NCBI GenBank assembly: GCA_958446555.1
Contig: CAUCWU010000007.1
Coordinates: forward strand, 1-19,469
Reading direction: 5' to 3'
DNA from: an uncultured Lachnospiraceae bacterium
Lineage (GTDB): Bacteria > Bacillota > Clostridia > Lachnospirales > Lachnospiraceae
DNA length: 19,469 nt
Shown: positions 1 to 7,353 of the stretch, piece after piece
Layout: every line of letters begins with the position of its first letter
Numbering within the stretch: the first letter of the stretch is position 1
The notes under the pieces: model-generated
Told to the model about the DNA's origin: nothing
What the model saw: only the letters and a program-made list of their open reading frames with translations
Databases searched by the model: none
Program-made: the position numbers and the translations under genes

Positions 1-1
1 G

Positions 2-2401
2 AATGCATTGTGGGAACTTCGCTTATCACGAGTAGTTTGCAGCGAAAGTAATTTAGAATCTGGCGGCAACATTCTTCTTAGTGCAGCTCAGATGGAGGAA
101 ATTCGCCATAAAATCGAGTCCGATTCTCTCACGAAGGGTCAGTACGAGCAGATAAAAGCGCTTGCTGACATTGCGTCTCTTGAACAAAGAAAATCTGCGT
201 ACAGCGCACTTTTTGCCACAAGAGATGATTATGAACAGTTAAACCGCGAATTTGTCATTGAGACAAGCGCAGGCAATCGCCCAAGTTTTGCAGTTCCGAA
301 GGGAACTGTGTCAGCATCGTTTGCACTTCGACTGCCTCGCGAGGACAATGAGCGCGATGACCTTGGTCACATTCAGGTTTGGAATATTGGCTTAAAGGTT
401 TCAGAGGGAGAGAATATCCATCTTGATATTGAGACAGCAAATAGTTTGGAAGTGAATGAACGTGAGACAGCAGTTTGCAAAGTAACACTGTGCAATAAAA
501 TATCCGATCATGAGGCTGTGTGGATCTATGACAAGGCGATTGCAATGCGTGATGATGCAATTTATACGGTAATGTTTGATGCAAAGCAGGATGGAAAGTT
601 AAAAAAGGGTATGCAGATTGAGCTGACATTCTTTGACAAAGAGGGAAATAAGCTTGGCACACACGAGGAAAACTTTAATCGCAAGGCATGGCTTGATGTG
701 AAAAAATATAATATGTATACCCAGTGTGATGCAATTTGTTATTGGTATACAAAAGATACGGCATATGCAGAAAAGTCAAAGATTGAGATGCTTCATTTCT
801 TAGATGATTTCTGTCAGGGTGCGCATCACTGGCTGCGTTACAACGAGCGTCCGGAGGGAAGCGATGCTTACGGCGGAGTGCAGGGAGGAAGAATCCTATT
901 TACAATAGCTGTAGCATATTCGATGATTCGTGACAGCGGAGTATGGAATAAGGAAGAAAAGGATCGTTTTTATGGTCTTGTTTCCTATATGCTGCGTTAT
1001 CTGGCAGATCTTCGTGACCGTACACTTCTGACAAAGGAGCGGGCACAGCGTGGAAGCAGCAACTGGCAGACCGATATGCACATCGGAAGCGCAGCCATTA
1101 TGATGGCAATTCCTGATTTTCCAAATCGAAAGCTTTGGATGTATAATTCCGAGGCAGTGCTTAGGGCACAGTTAGATTATAAATTAAATGCAGATGGCTC
1201 ATGGCCGGAATCACCTCGTTACCATTTTGCTTCGCTGGAGCATTTTTCATTGTATGCAAGACTGTGGGAGCGTGAGTCTGGAGAAAATTGGTTTATCTCA
1301 AGGAATGCTAATATGCCGGGACTTATTGATATGTTTCGTTATCCACTGTACACACAGACACCGCCATATGCATATTTTAATGACTGCATTGCCACACCGC
1401 CATTTGGCGATCATAAGCTTGGAAATGGAACCGAGTTTGCGTTATATGGTTTGTACTGTGATCAGGTGGCACAGTATGATCGTGACATTGCACAGAAAAT
1501 GTACGCGACATGGTGTCGTGCAAAGAAGCCAGTGAAGGGCTTCTGGGGAGAATCGGTAACATTAGAGAATCTGATGTATTCGTCTACACTGCAGGGTAGG
1601 GCAAATGCACAAGCTAGTCTTGATCTTAAATCATGTGCATCATTCCCAAATTCAGGAATCTATGTATTTCGCGATCATTTTGGCACGCCGCAGGAAAATT
1701 ACTTGGCTGTAATGTCCAGCCCGAAAAATATTGGACATGGTCATAAAGATCAGGGTGCTTTCATTTATTATTATCATTGTATTCCTGTTATAATGGATTC
1801 TGGAATTGAAGGTTATTTTGAGGCAAGCACTCCATGGCATATATGCTCCTACTCACATGCTGTCATGCAGTTTGAGGCACCACCGCATGGACCGATTGAA
1901 AAGACAGCAGGCTTTATAAATCTGAGCGCAGGCACGTACAGTTTGGAGCGCGGATGGAATGATGGCCCGGATTGCAGCAAAGTCACACAGCTTTGTCTTA
2001 ATGATACGAATGACAGCTGCGAAAGCATCTCAATGGAAATTAAAAATCCAAAGGGATGCGGTGTGCAGCATCGCACGATCACGATTAACCATCTTGCAGA
2101 GACAGTTACAGTACAGGATACCGTTATGGATTTTTCTGGACAAGTATTATTTAATCTTCCGATTCTGGCAAAATCGGCAGTACAAAATGGAAATGAAATT
2201 TTTGCAGACGGATATTATGGTGTGAAAATTAAGATTACAATTCACTCAAATGCAGAGTTTGTTGTGATTGAGTCAGGACGCGCAACGCCGATGGCACCGG
2301 GAGCAAACGATCATACCGACCTTTTGTATCTTCGCATAAAGGCAACGGCAGAGGATGGAGTTGCAATTACGATTGCACCGTATAAGGAGCATTCTAAGTA
2401 A
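2..2401 (+). CDS. Heparinase II/III-family polysaccharide lyase (5' truncated)
   Basis: Predicted polysaccharide lyase that breaks uronic-acid-containing chains by beta-elimination. The frame is open to the window edge. A TTG at 8 lacks a ribosome binding site, so the true start is probably upstream; about 799 residues are visible. Counting from the TTG at 8, the middle (about 230-500) looks like the alpha/alpha toroid of this superfamily, with an Asn-Trp pair at 352-353 and a Tyr-His pair at 405-406 in the places where such lyases carry catalytic residues. The C-terminal half looks like the beta-sandwich domain, with the hallmark GHGHKDQG at 576-583. These residue roles come from family knowledge, not alignment. 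The GH88-type gene follows after 61 nt and would act on the unsaturated products, so the two probably form one operon. A secretion signal cannot be judged because the N-terminus is missing. Whether the substrate is heparin/heparan, alginate or another uronide is not decided by the sequence. Confidence 0.8.
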   Translation, partial: NALWELRLSRVVCSESNLESGGNILLSAAQMEEIRHKIESDSLTKGQYEQIKALADIASLEQRKSAYSALFATRDDYEQLNREFVIETSAGNRPSFAVPKGTVSASFALRLPREDNERDDLGHIQVWNIGLKVSEGENIHLDIETANSLEVNERETAVCKVTLCNKISDHEAVWIYDKAIAMRDDAIYTVMFDAKQDGKLKKGMQIELTFFDKEGNKLGTHEENFNRKAWLDVKKYNMYTQCDAICYWYTKDTAYAEKSKIEMLHFLDDFCQGAHHWLRYNERPEGSDAYGGVQGGRILFTIAVAYSMIRDSGVWNKEEKDRFYGLVSYMLRYLADLRDRTLLTKERAQRGSSNWQTDMHIGSAAIMMAIPDFPNRKLWMYNSEAVLRAQLDYKLNADGSWPESPRYHFASLEHFSLYARLWERESGENWFISRNANMPGLIDMFRYPLYTQTPPYAYFNDCIATPPFGDHKLGNGTEFALYGLYCDQVAQYDRDIAQKMYATWCRAKKPVKGFWGESVTLENLMYSSTLQGRANAQASLDLKSCASFPNSGIYVFRDHFGTPQENYLAVMSSPKNIGHGHKDQGAFIYYYHCIPVIMDSGIEGYFEASTPWHICSYSHAVMQFEAPPHGPIEKTAGFINLSAGTYSLERGWNDGPDCSKVTQLCLNDTNDSCESISMEIKNPKGCGVQHRTITINHLAETVTVQDTVMDFSGQVLFNLPILAKSAVQNGNEIFADGYYGVKIKITIHSNAEFVVIESGRATPMAPGANDHTDLLYLRIKATAEDGVAITIAPYKEHSK

Positions 2402-2462
2402 TACATAAAAACTTCAAGTAACAAAAATATAAAATAAATTGGAAAGAGAGGAAATTTGAAAA

Positions 2463-3680
2463 GTGGAACACACAAAGAAATTTGACGCACTTACAAAATT
2501 TGCTGAGGCTGATGCCGTACAGCTGGAATCAACAGAAAAGGAATGGCTGGATCAGGTTTATGAAAAGATCGAAACAAAAATTCAGTGGGTCAGCGAAAAG
2601 TCAAAGGATAAGATCCCATATCTGACAATTAATGGAACACATGATGATCGCAGTGATCTGTCAAAAGAGTGGAGAGCAGATGATGGCCTAAACTGGTGGA
2701 CGAATGGTTTCTGGGGCGGCATTTTATGGATGCTGTATCAGGCTTCCGGACGCGAGCGCTATGCTGAGATTGCGCGAATCTCTGAAAAAAAGATGGATGC
2801 ATGCCTTGATAGTTACTATGGACTTCATCACGATGTTGGTTTTATGTGGAGGCCAACCGCGGCAGCAGATTATGACTTGACACACAATAAAGAGTTAAGA
2901 AAGCGTGCGCTTCATGCAGCAAATCTTTTAGCAGGACGTTTTAATCCGGTTGGTCAGTACATTCGTGCATGGAATGATATTCCGGGATCAGATGACGATA
3001 CAAGAGGCTGGGCAATTATTGACTGTATGCTTAATTTATCTCTTCTTTACTGGGCATCTGAGGAGACTGGAGATCCTCGTTTTCGTCAGATTGCAATGCT
3101 TCATGCCGATACCGTACAGAAATATTTTGTACGCCCAGATGGATCTGTAAATCACATCATAGAGTTTAATCCAGAGACTGGCGAATTTGTTCGAGCTTAC
3201 GGCGGTCAGGGGTACTGCGAGGGATCAGCGTGGACACGCGGTCAAGGCTGGGCGGTATATGGCTTTATGATTAGCTATATTCATACTGGTAAGCAGGAAT
3301 ATCTTGATACCGCAAAGCGTATTGCACACTATATTATGGCAAATATTCCGGACAGTGGCATCATTCCAGTTGATTTTAGACAGCCAAAAGAGCCGGCATG
3401 GGAGGATTCCTGTGCAGCATGCGTTATTGCAAATGGATTAATTGAGATTGCAAAGTATGTGCCAGAATTAGAAAAAGATATGTACATAAGAGCGGCAGTT
3501 AAAATCTTAAAGGCAATTGATCAGACAAGAGCAAACTGGGGAACAGATTGTGATTCCATCGTATTAAATTGTACGGGTGCTTACCATAGTCCAGATCATC
3601 ATTTTACAATGGTGTATGCAGATTTTTATTTTATCGAGGCTGTATTAAAGCTTAGAGAAAATGACTACTTTATGTGGTAA
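2463..3680 (+). CDS. GH88-type unsaturated glucuronyl hydrolase
   Basis: Likely removes the 4,5-unsaturated uronic acid left at the non-reducing end of oligosaccharides by a polysaccharide lyase, by hydrating the double bond. The protein is 405 aa, usual for GH88, with no signal peptide, so it should act in the cytoplasm. Seen: the HHD motif with Asp124 and the SDDDTRGWAIID segment with Asp187, matching the two key aspartates (Asp88 and Asp149) of Bacillus sp. GL1 UGL as I remember them, then the WTRGQGWAVYG motif at 257-267. The start is GTG at 2463, with GAGAGG at 2446-2451, a rather long 11-nt gap; no better in-frame start is visible. It follows the heparinase-like gene by 61 nt with no terminator between, so co-transcription is likely. 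GH105 (unsaturated rhamnogalacturonyl hydrolase) is the main alternative, but the pairing with a heparinase-type lyase favours GH88. Confidence 0.87.
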   Translation: MEHTKKFDALTKFAEADAVQLESTEKEWLDQVYEKIETKIQWVSEKSKDKIPYLTINGTHDDRSDLSKEWRADDGLNWWTNGFWGGILWMLYQASGRERYAEIARISEKKMDACLDSYYGLHHDVGFMWRPTAAADYDLTHNKELRKRALHAANLLAGRFNPVGQYIRAWNDIPGSDDDTRGWAIIDCMLNLSLLYWASEETGDPRFRQIAMLHADTVQKYFVRPDGSVNHIIEFNPETGEFVRAYGGQGYCEGSAWTRGQGWAVYGFMISYIHTGKQEYLDTAKRIAHYIMANIPDSGIIPVDFRQPKEPAWEDSCAACVIANGLIEIAKYVPELEKDMYIRAAVKILKAIDQTRANWGTDCDSIVLNCTGAYHSPDHHFTMVYADFYFIEAVLKLRENDYFMW

Positions 3681-3705
3681 CAAAATAGACATGTAATACA
3701 TTACA

Positions 3706-3773
3706 AAAAGATCTCTGAATTCAAAAAAATCAAAACTAAGATTGATATAGAAATCCAGAGATCTTTTATATTT
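3706..3773. terminator. Bidirectional intrinsic terminator between GH88 and yesL-like genes
   Basis: AAAAGATCTCTG at about 3706-3717 is complementary to CAGAGATCTTTT at 3756-3767, giving a 12-bp stem with a long AT-rich loop of about 38 nt. T-rich sequence follows on the plus strand, and the A-run before the left arm gives a U-run on the minus strand. It sits between two convergent genes, so it probably serves both. The large loop lowers certainty. Confidence 0.65.
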
Positions 3774-3777
3774 ATTT

Positions 3778-4437
3778 TCATTTTGCATCATTCATCACAG
3801 CTACACTTCCAGGCGTAAACTCATGGTCAGGAAGATACTGGCGAAAAATTCTGTTAAAAATATAAGACTGTAAAAATGCAATTAACGGAAATCCGAATAT
3901 AACAAGCGGATAAAACTTTAATACCATCAAAGCGCTACCGCCAAATAAAAGAATAACAAGGCAGATGCTCCAGTGAATATTTTTGAGTGAGATAAAAAGG
4001 CTACAGCGAAGCAGTTCTATTATTCGCATGTCGAACTGGGACAATAGCGGAAAAAAATAAATAGAGATCAGCGCAAAGATCACAAACAGGCTTAAAAATA
4101 GGTGTGAAGCAATGCGAAGCAGATCATTTGGACTGCCAGAAAGGTTCCACCAGTTAAAACAGATCATGCCAAAGAAGGCAAGCACGATCAGCCATACACC
4201 AGTCGCCTGCAAGAAGTTTTCTTTAAATGAGTGAAAGAAATCTTTTGCAATATAACCTTCATCATCTCGTGTCATGCGCATCGCAGTGTAGTAAACTGCA
4301 GTTGTGGAGGCACCGATCGTTATGATGGGGAGACTACAGATCAGCCATAAAAAATTGAGCCATGCCAGATACATGATTTTCGTCAGAAAATTTGCAATCT
4401 TATTATCTGGATTAAAAATGTTAAACAGGTTTTTCAT
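3778..4437 (-). CDS. yesL: DUF624 (YesL-like) membrane protein
   Basis: Integral membrane protein of the DUF624/YesL family; its biochemical role is unknown. Family members usually lie beside carbohydrate ABC transporters and glycoside hydrolases, as in the Bacillus subtilis yes pectin cluster. From the chosen start (4437) it is 219 aa, the usual family length, with about five hydrophobic segments near residues 18-45, 79-98, 107-132, 156-172 and 173-194. The FKENFLQATGVWL segment (about 71-83) and the PLLSQFD segment (about 130-136) are typical. The open frame extends upstream to 4599, but that extension is Lys/Gln-rich and unlike the family. ATG 4437 has AAAGGA upstream and begins with the usual MKNLFNxFNPDN-type N-terminus. 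It is convergent with the GH88 gene and divergent from the hydrolase at 4658, so a link to uronide use is plausible but inferred. Confidence 0.8.
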   Translation of the reverse strand: MKNLFNIFNPDNKIANFLTKIMYLAWLNFLWLICSLPIITIGASTTAVYYTAMRMTRDDEGYIAKDFFHSFKENFLQATGVWLIVLAFFGMICFNWWNLSGSPNDLLRIASHLFLSLFVIFALISIYFFPLLSQFDMRIIELLRCSLFISLKNIHWSICLVILLFGGSALMVLKFYPLVIFGFPLIAFLQSYIFNRIFRQYLPDHEFTPGSVAVMNDAK

Positions 4438-4524
4438 AGTAAATAATTCCTTTCTATTTGCTTTTTGTTCTTGTCGAGCTTTGCTTGTCGCATTTTTGCT
4501 TTTCTTCCATTTCTTCTGCTTTCT

Positions 4525-4552
4525 AGTATAAAGAAGACAGAGAGAAAAACAA
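4525..4552 (-). promoter_or_regulatory. Possible promoter for yesL-like gene
   Basis: On the minus strand TATACT (plus 4525-4530) follows a weak TTGTTT (plus 4547-4552) with a 16-nt spacer, about 90 nt upstream of the yesL-like start. The -10 is good and the -35 poor. The rest of the 220-nt divergent gap (4438-4657) is AT-rich with a CTTGTCG direct repeat near 4473-4493. I see no convincing promoter for the plus-strand hydrolase. Confidence 0.35.
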
Positions 4553-4657
4553 GACAAAAAGTTTATGAAAGAGCTGATCTGTAAAAAACAAACTACCAAA
4601 TATCAGTCATCTGTGATAAAACAAATAAAAACTATGAAAACAGAAAGGTGGCAGAAC

Positions 4658-5515
4658 ATGAAACTTGCATTGATTCAGACAAAGCAAAATGAACTTTACA
4701 ATTTTCCGGGGACACGGACTTTTGATACAGAAGAGGTATTGCAGCTGCGACATGAATACATGGAAGAAGTATTTCGCATGGCAGAAGAAGCGGCAAAAGG
4801 GGGAGCTGACTTGATTGCTACAACAGAAGTAGTAAATTACAGTGGTCATTTTTCAAAAATAAAAGTGCCATATGCTGATTTGTATCAGGAGATGAGCCAA
4901 GAGCAGGAAGAGATATCAAATGAGAAAAATAACAAATCCGATTATAATGTGCCAACAAATGAGGAGGCTCGTTTTGCAGCAATTGCAGCAAAGTACGGTG
5001 TAATGATTCTTGCTGGACTAGCGCGAAAGGAAAACGGAAAACTCTATAATAGTACGGTTTTCTGGGGAAGAGACGGCAAGGTGCTAGATATCTATCATAA
5101 GATTCATCTGGCAGGAGATGAGTCAGAAGTGTTCACACTGGGTGATAGACTTCACACCATTGATACCGAATTTGGGCGAATCGGAATGGCGATCTGCTGG
5201 GATATGCAATTTCCTGAGATGGCAAGAAATCTCGCAAAGATGGGCACTGATCTAATTGTGTGTTCGACATGGGGATGGGAGTGGATTTATGGTCCGGCAA
5301 GAGCCTATGAAAATGGTATTTTTGTAGCGGCAGCAATGGCAGTTCCGTATTGGATGCCAATTGAAGATCTAAGGCGACCGAGTATGGTTGTTTCACCAGA
5401 TGGAAAGATTTTGTCAGAAGGTCCGACTGACAAGGCAGCAATTGTGTATTGTGAGATTAATGATATTCACTGCAAACAAAGCAGGGAGTTTCGCCTGAAC
5501 ACACCACTTCGGTGA
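4658..5515 (+). CDS. Carbon-nitrogen hydrolase (nitrilase superfamily)
   Basis: Predicted cytoplasmic amidase or carbamoylase of the nitrilase superfamily, hydrolysing a non-peptide C-N bond. The catalytic triad is visible: Glu57 (TTEVVNYSG), Lys148 (IYHKIHL) and Cys180 (AICWDMQFPEMAR). Length from the chosen start is 285 aa, normal for the family. The open frame begins at 4565, but ATG 4658 is preferred: it has AAAGGTGG just upstream and yields the typical MKLALIQ first strand, whereas the extension is Lys/Gln-rich. Between about residues 72 and 104 there is a charged stretch rich in Glu, Gln, Asn and Lys, longer than I expect at this point. The substrate is not identifiable; N-carbamoylputrescine amidase-like or N-carbamoyl amino acid hydrolase-like activity is possible. 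It stands alone, divergent from the yesL-like gene and convergent with the deacetylase gene. Confidence 0.8.
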   Translation: MKLALIQTKQNELYNFPGTRTFDTEEVLQLRHEYMEEVFRMAEEAAKGGADLIATTEVVNYSGHFSKIKVPYADLYQEMSQEQEEISNEKNNKSDYNVPTNEEARFAAIAAKYGVMILAGLARKENGKLYNSTVFWGRDGKVLDIYHKIHLAGDESEVFTLGDRLHTIDTEFGRIGMAICWDMQFPEMARNLAKMGTDLIVCSTWGWEWIYGPARAYENGIFVAAAMAVPYWMPIEDLRRPSMVVSPDGKILSEGPTDKAAIVYCEINDIHCKQSREFRLNTPLR

Positions 5516-5550
5516 ACAAGATTTGCAATTTGTAAAAAAATGCAATAAAA

Positions 5551-5572
5551 CAGGCGGCAAGAAAGTCGCCTG
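5551..5572. terminator. GC-rich hairpin, distal part of a tandem terminator
   Basis: CAGGCGGC (5551-5558) pairs with GTCGCCTG (5565-5572) with one G-U wobble around an AAGAAA loop. On the minus strand the stem is followed by TTTTATTGC, so it fits best as a second intrinsic terminator behind the deacetylase gene. On the plus strand no U-run follows. Confidence 0.55.
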
Positions 5573-5610
5573 AAAAATAATAGTAAATTTACTTTGCCCA
5601 AAGAAAAATA

Positions 5611-5629
5611 AGGCGGCCATTGGCCGCCT
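5611..5629. terminator. Strong hairpin terminator at the convergent junction
   Basis: AGGCGGCCA (5611-5619) is perfectly complementary to TGGCCGCCT (5621-5629). On the minus strand it starts 3 nt after the deacetylase stop and is followed by TATTTTTC, a good intrinsic terminator. On the plus strand ATTTCATTTC follows, so it may also stop transcription from the hydrolase gene. Confidence 0.7.
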
Positions 5630-5632
5630 ATT

Positions 5633-7141
5633 TCATTTCGCCCACGGAAAGATAATCGAGAGGCTGTCATCAGAGGAACTGTTTGTTGAAGAGGTAGTGT
5701 CTGTATCTTCTGCAGCAGTATTTTCTGTCATGGTATCTGGTGCAGATTCAGCAGTTTGTGAACCTTCGGTCTGATTTTCACTTTGAGATTGTCCTGACGT
5801 TGGTGCTTGTGTCTCGACCTCGGATTGCTGCACTTGTGTTTCAGCTGACGTATTTGTCTCTGGCTGAATCTCAGTGGACTCCTGTGTCTGTCCAAGCGCT
5901 GGATCAAAATAATTGTAAACTTGACCTGGTACCATGCCTCCTCTTGCAGCAGCCATTTCACTGACTGTAACGAGCTCATAGCCGGCAGCAATCAGTTCTG
6001 GGATGATGATTTGGGATGCCTGCGCAGAGGATGCTTCCATATCGTGCATAAGCACAATGGCGCCGTCCTTTACTTTGCTTCTTATTATATCACATGTGGT
6101 TGCCACATCATGATGCTGCCAGTCAATTGTGTCCACGCACCACATGATAAGCGGATAACCGTCATCAACAGCTGCTACATTGGCACATGATGCATCGTCA
6201 GTAGCGCCTGTCGGCGGTCTCATGATGCATGGGCGGTTTCCTGTAATCATCTGCACATAGGAGCTTGTACTGCTGATTTCCTGATCTGTTACCTGTGCAT
6301 CCATATTTGTAATTTTATAATGATTGTAGGTATGATTTCCAATTTCAGAACCTGAATTTTCAATATTTTGGATAATATCCGCGCAGCGTTCTACATTCCT
6401 GCCAAGAACAAAGAATGTAGCATAGGCACCATTTGCTGTAAGCGTATCAAGAATGATCTGTGTATTTTGCGTTGAAGGACCATCATCATACGTTAGCGCA
6501 ACCATTGGCTTTGTGGCGTCAACAGTGTGCCTAAGCTTTCCCTGTGAGGTAAAATCGTAGACGAGATCACCGATACGGTGGCAGCCTACATATACATGTC
6601 CATTTTCATCTGTCATACCAGTAGCGCCGTCAGGAAAAGTAAAATTTCCTGTCACAGCTTTTCCATCTTCACCGAAATAGTAATAATAGCCATCATCGCA
6701 TTTTACAGTAGAGCAAAAATATTGACGGCCATCATCAGTAAAACAATATGTATCACCATTTTCATCTATATAGCGGCCTGTCTGCATTATGCCGTCATCA
6801 GAAAAAAGATAGCGTGAATCATCAATCATTTGATATCCAGTCAAAAGATAGCCATTCTGGCAGTAGCCCATCGTGCCGTCAGCATTTGTAACCCAGCCCT
6901 CAGCAGGTTTGTTGTTATCATCAGTTCGGTAAAGTGCTTCTTTGCCAAAAGTTTCAGATTCTGTTTCAAAAAAGCTCTCGGATTCATTGGCAGCCAAGCT
7001 TTCTTCATAGTCATCTGTTGATGTAACGGTAGTTTGATTAGAAGGTGCGTTTGAAGTACATGCGTTTAAAAAGAACGTGCCAGACAGTCCGAGAGCAAGT
7101 GCCAGCTTTTTTAGCTGCCATCTTTTTATATTATTACACAT
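5633..7141 (-). CDS. Lipoprotein polysaccharide deacetylase with wall-binding-like repeats
   Basis: Predicted exported metal-dependent NodB-type deacetylase (carbohydrate esterase 4 fold), probably acting on peptidoglycan or another N-acetylated wall glycan. The 502-aa protein begins with a basic N-terminus, a hydrophobic stretch and a lipobox ending at Cys28 (FLNAC), so it should be lipid-anchored outside the membrane. Residues about 80-205 hold aromatic/Gly repeats of the cell-wall/choline-binding type (GYLLTGYQ, GIMQTGRY, GKAVTGNF). NodB motifs follow: TYDDGPS with Asp219-Asp220, metal His270 and His274 in NHTYNH, RPP at 308-310, Asp337 in VDTIDW and His366 in LMHD. The last 85 residues or so are rich in Ser, Thr, Gln and Glu and look disordered, ending in a hydrophobic IIFPWAK. 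ATG 7141 has GGGGGA upstream. It is divergent from the diguanylate cyclase. The reaction is well supported; the exact glycan is inferred. Confidence 0.85.
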   Translation of the reverse strand: MCNNIKRWQLKKLALALGLSGTFFLNACTSNAPSNQTTVTSTDDYEESLAANESESFFETESETFGKEALYRTDDNNKPAEGWVTNADGTMGYCQNGYLLTGYQMIDDSRYLFSDDGIMQTGRYIDENGDTYCFTDDGRQYFCSTVKCDDGYYYYFGEDGKAVTGNFTFPDGATGMTDENGHVYVGCHRIGDLVYDFTSQGKLRHTVDATKPMVALTYDDGPSTQNTQIILDTLTANGAYATFFVLGRNVERCADIIQNIENSGSEIGNHTYNHYKITNMDAQVTDQEISSTSSYVQMITGNRPCIMRPPTGATDDASCANVAAVDDGYPLIMWCVDTIDWQHHDVATTCDIIRSKVKDGAIVLMHDMEASSAQASQIIIPELIAAGYELVTVSEMAAARGGMVPGQVYNYFDPALGQTQESTEIQPETNTSAETQVQQSEVETQAPTSGQSQSENQTEGSQTAESAPDTMTENTAAEDTDTTSSTNSSSDDSLSIIFPWAK

Positions 7142-7180
7142 GGATGAAATCCCCCATAAATCAAAATTTAGATTCCCATT

Positions 7181-7203
7181 AGTATAGCACGTAGTTTAAA
7201 AAA
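7181..7203 (-). promoter_or_regulatory. Possible promoter for the deacetylase gene
   Basis: Minus-strand TATACT (plus 7181-7186), about 40 nt upstream of the start codon, with a T-rich stretch upstream (plus 7194-7203) but only a weak -35 match. The -10 and its distance from the start are reasonable. Confidence 0.4.
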
Positions 7204-7242
7204 AGGGAACATGAGAAAAATCACTTTCATCAAAAAATGTTA

Positions 7243-7271
7243 TTTTCAATCCCCCAAAATCATAGTATAAT
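7243..7271 (+). promoter_or_regulatory. Promoter for the diguanylate cyclase gene
   Basis: TTTTCA (7243-7248), a 17-nt spacer and TATAAT (7266-7271) form a sigma-A-type promoter about 80 nt before the start at 7354. The -10 is consensus and the -35 matches at four of six positions. Confidence 0.55.
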
Positions 7272-7353
7272 GAAAAAAAGGAAACTTGTAGAAGAGCAGA
7301 ATTACTTGTACTAATGATCTTAGAATCAAGGATACATGAGAGGAGGCAAGAGG

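Noticed and set aside
255..662. Longest minus-strand open frame (135 codons) inside the lyase gene
   Set aside because: It lies antisense within a well-supported coding region, has no ribosome binding site and resembles no family, so it is a shadow frame.
4438..4599. N-terminal extension of the yesL-like frame to an ATG at 4599
   Set aside because: The added 54 residues are unlike DUF624 proteins, and ATG 4437 has a suitable AAAGGA site and the usual family N-terminus.
4565..4657. Upstream in-frame ATG of the nitrilase-family gene
   Set aside because: No ribosome binding site fits it, and the extension is Lys/Gln-rich, whereas 4658 follows AAAGGTGG and gives the family start.
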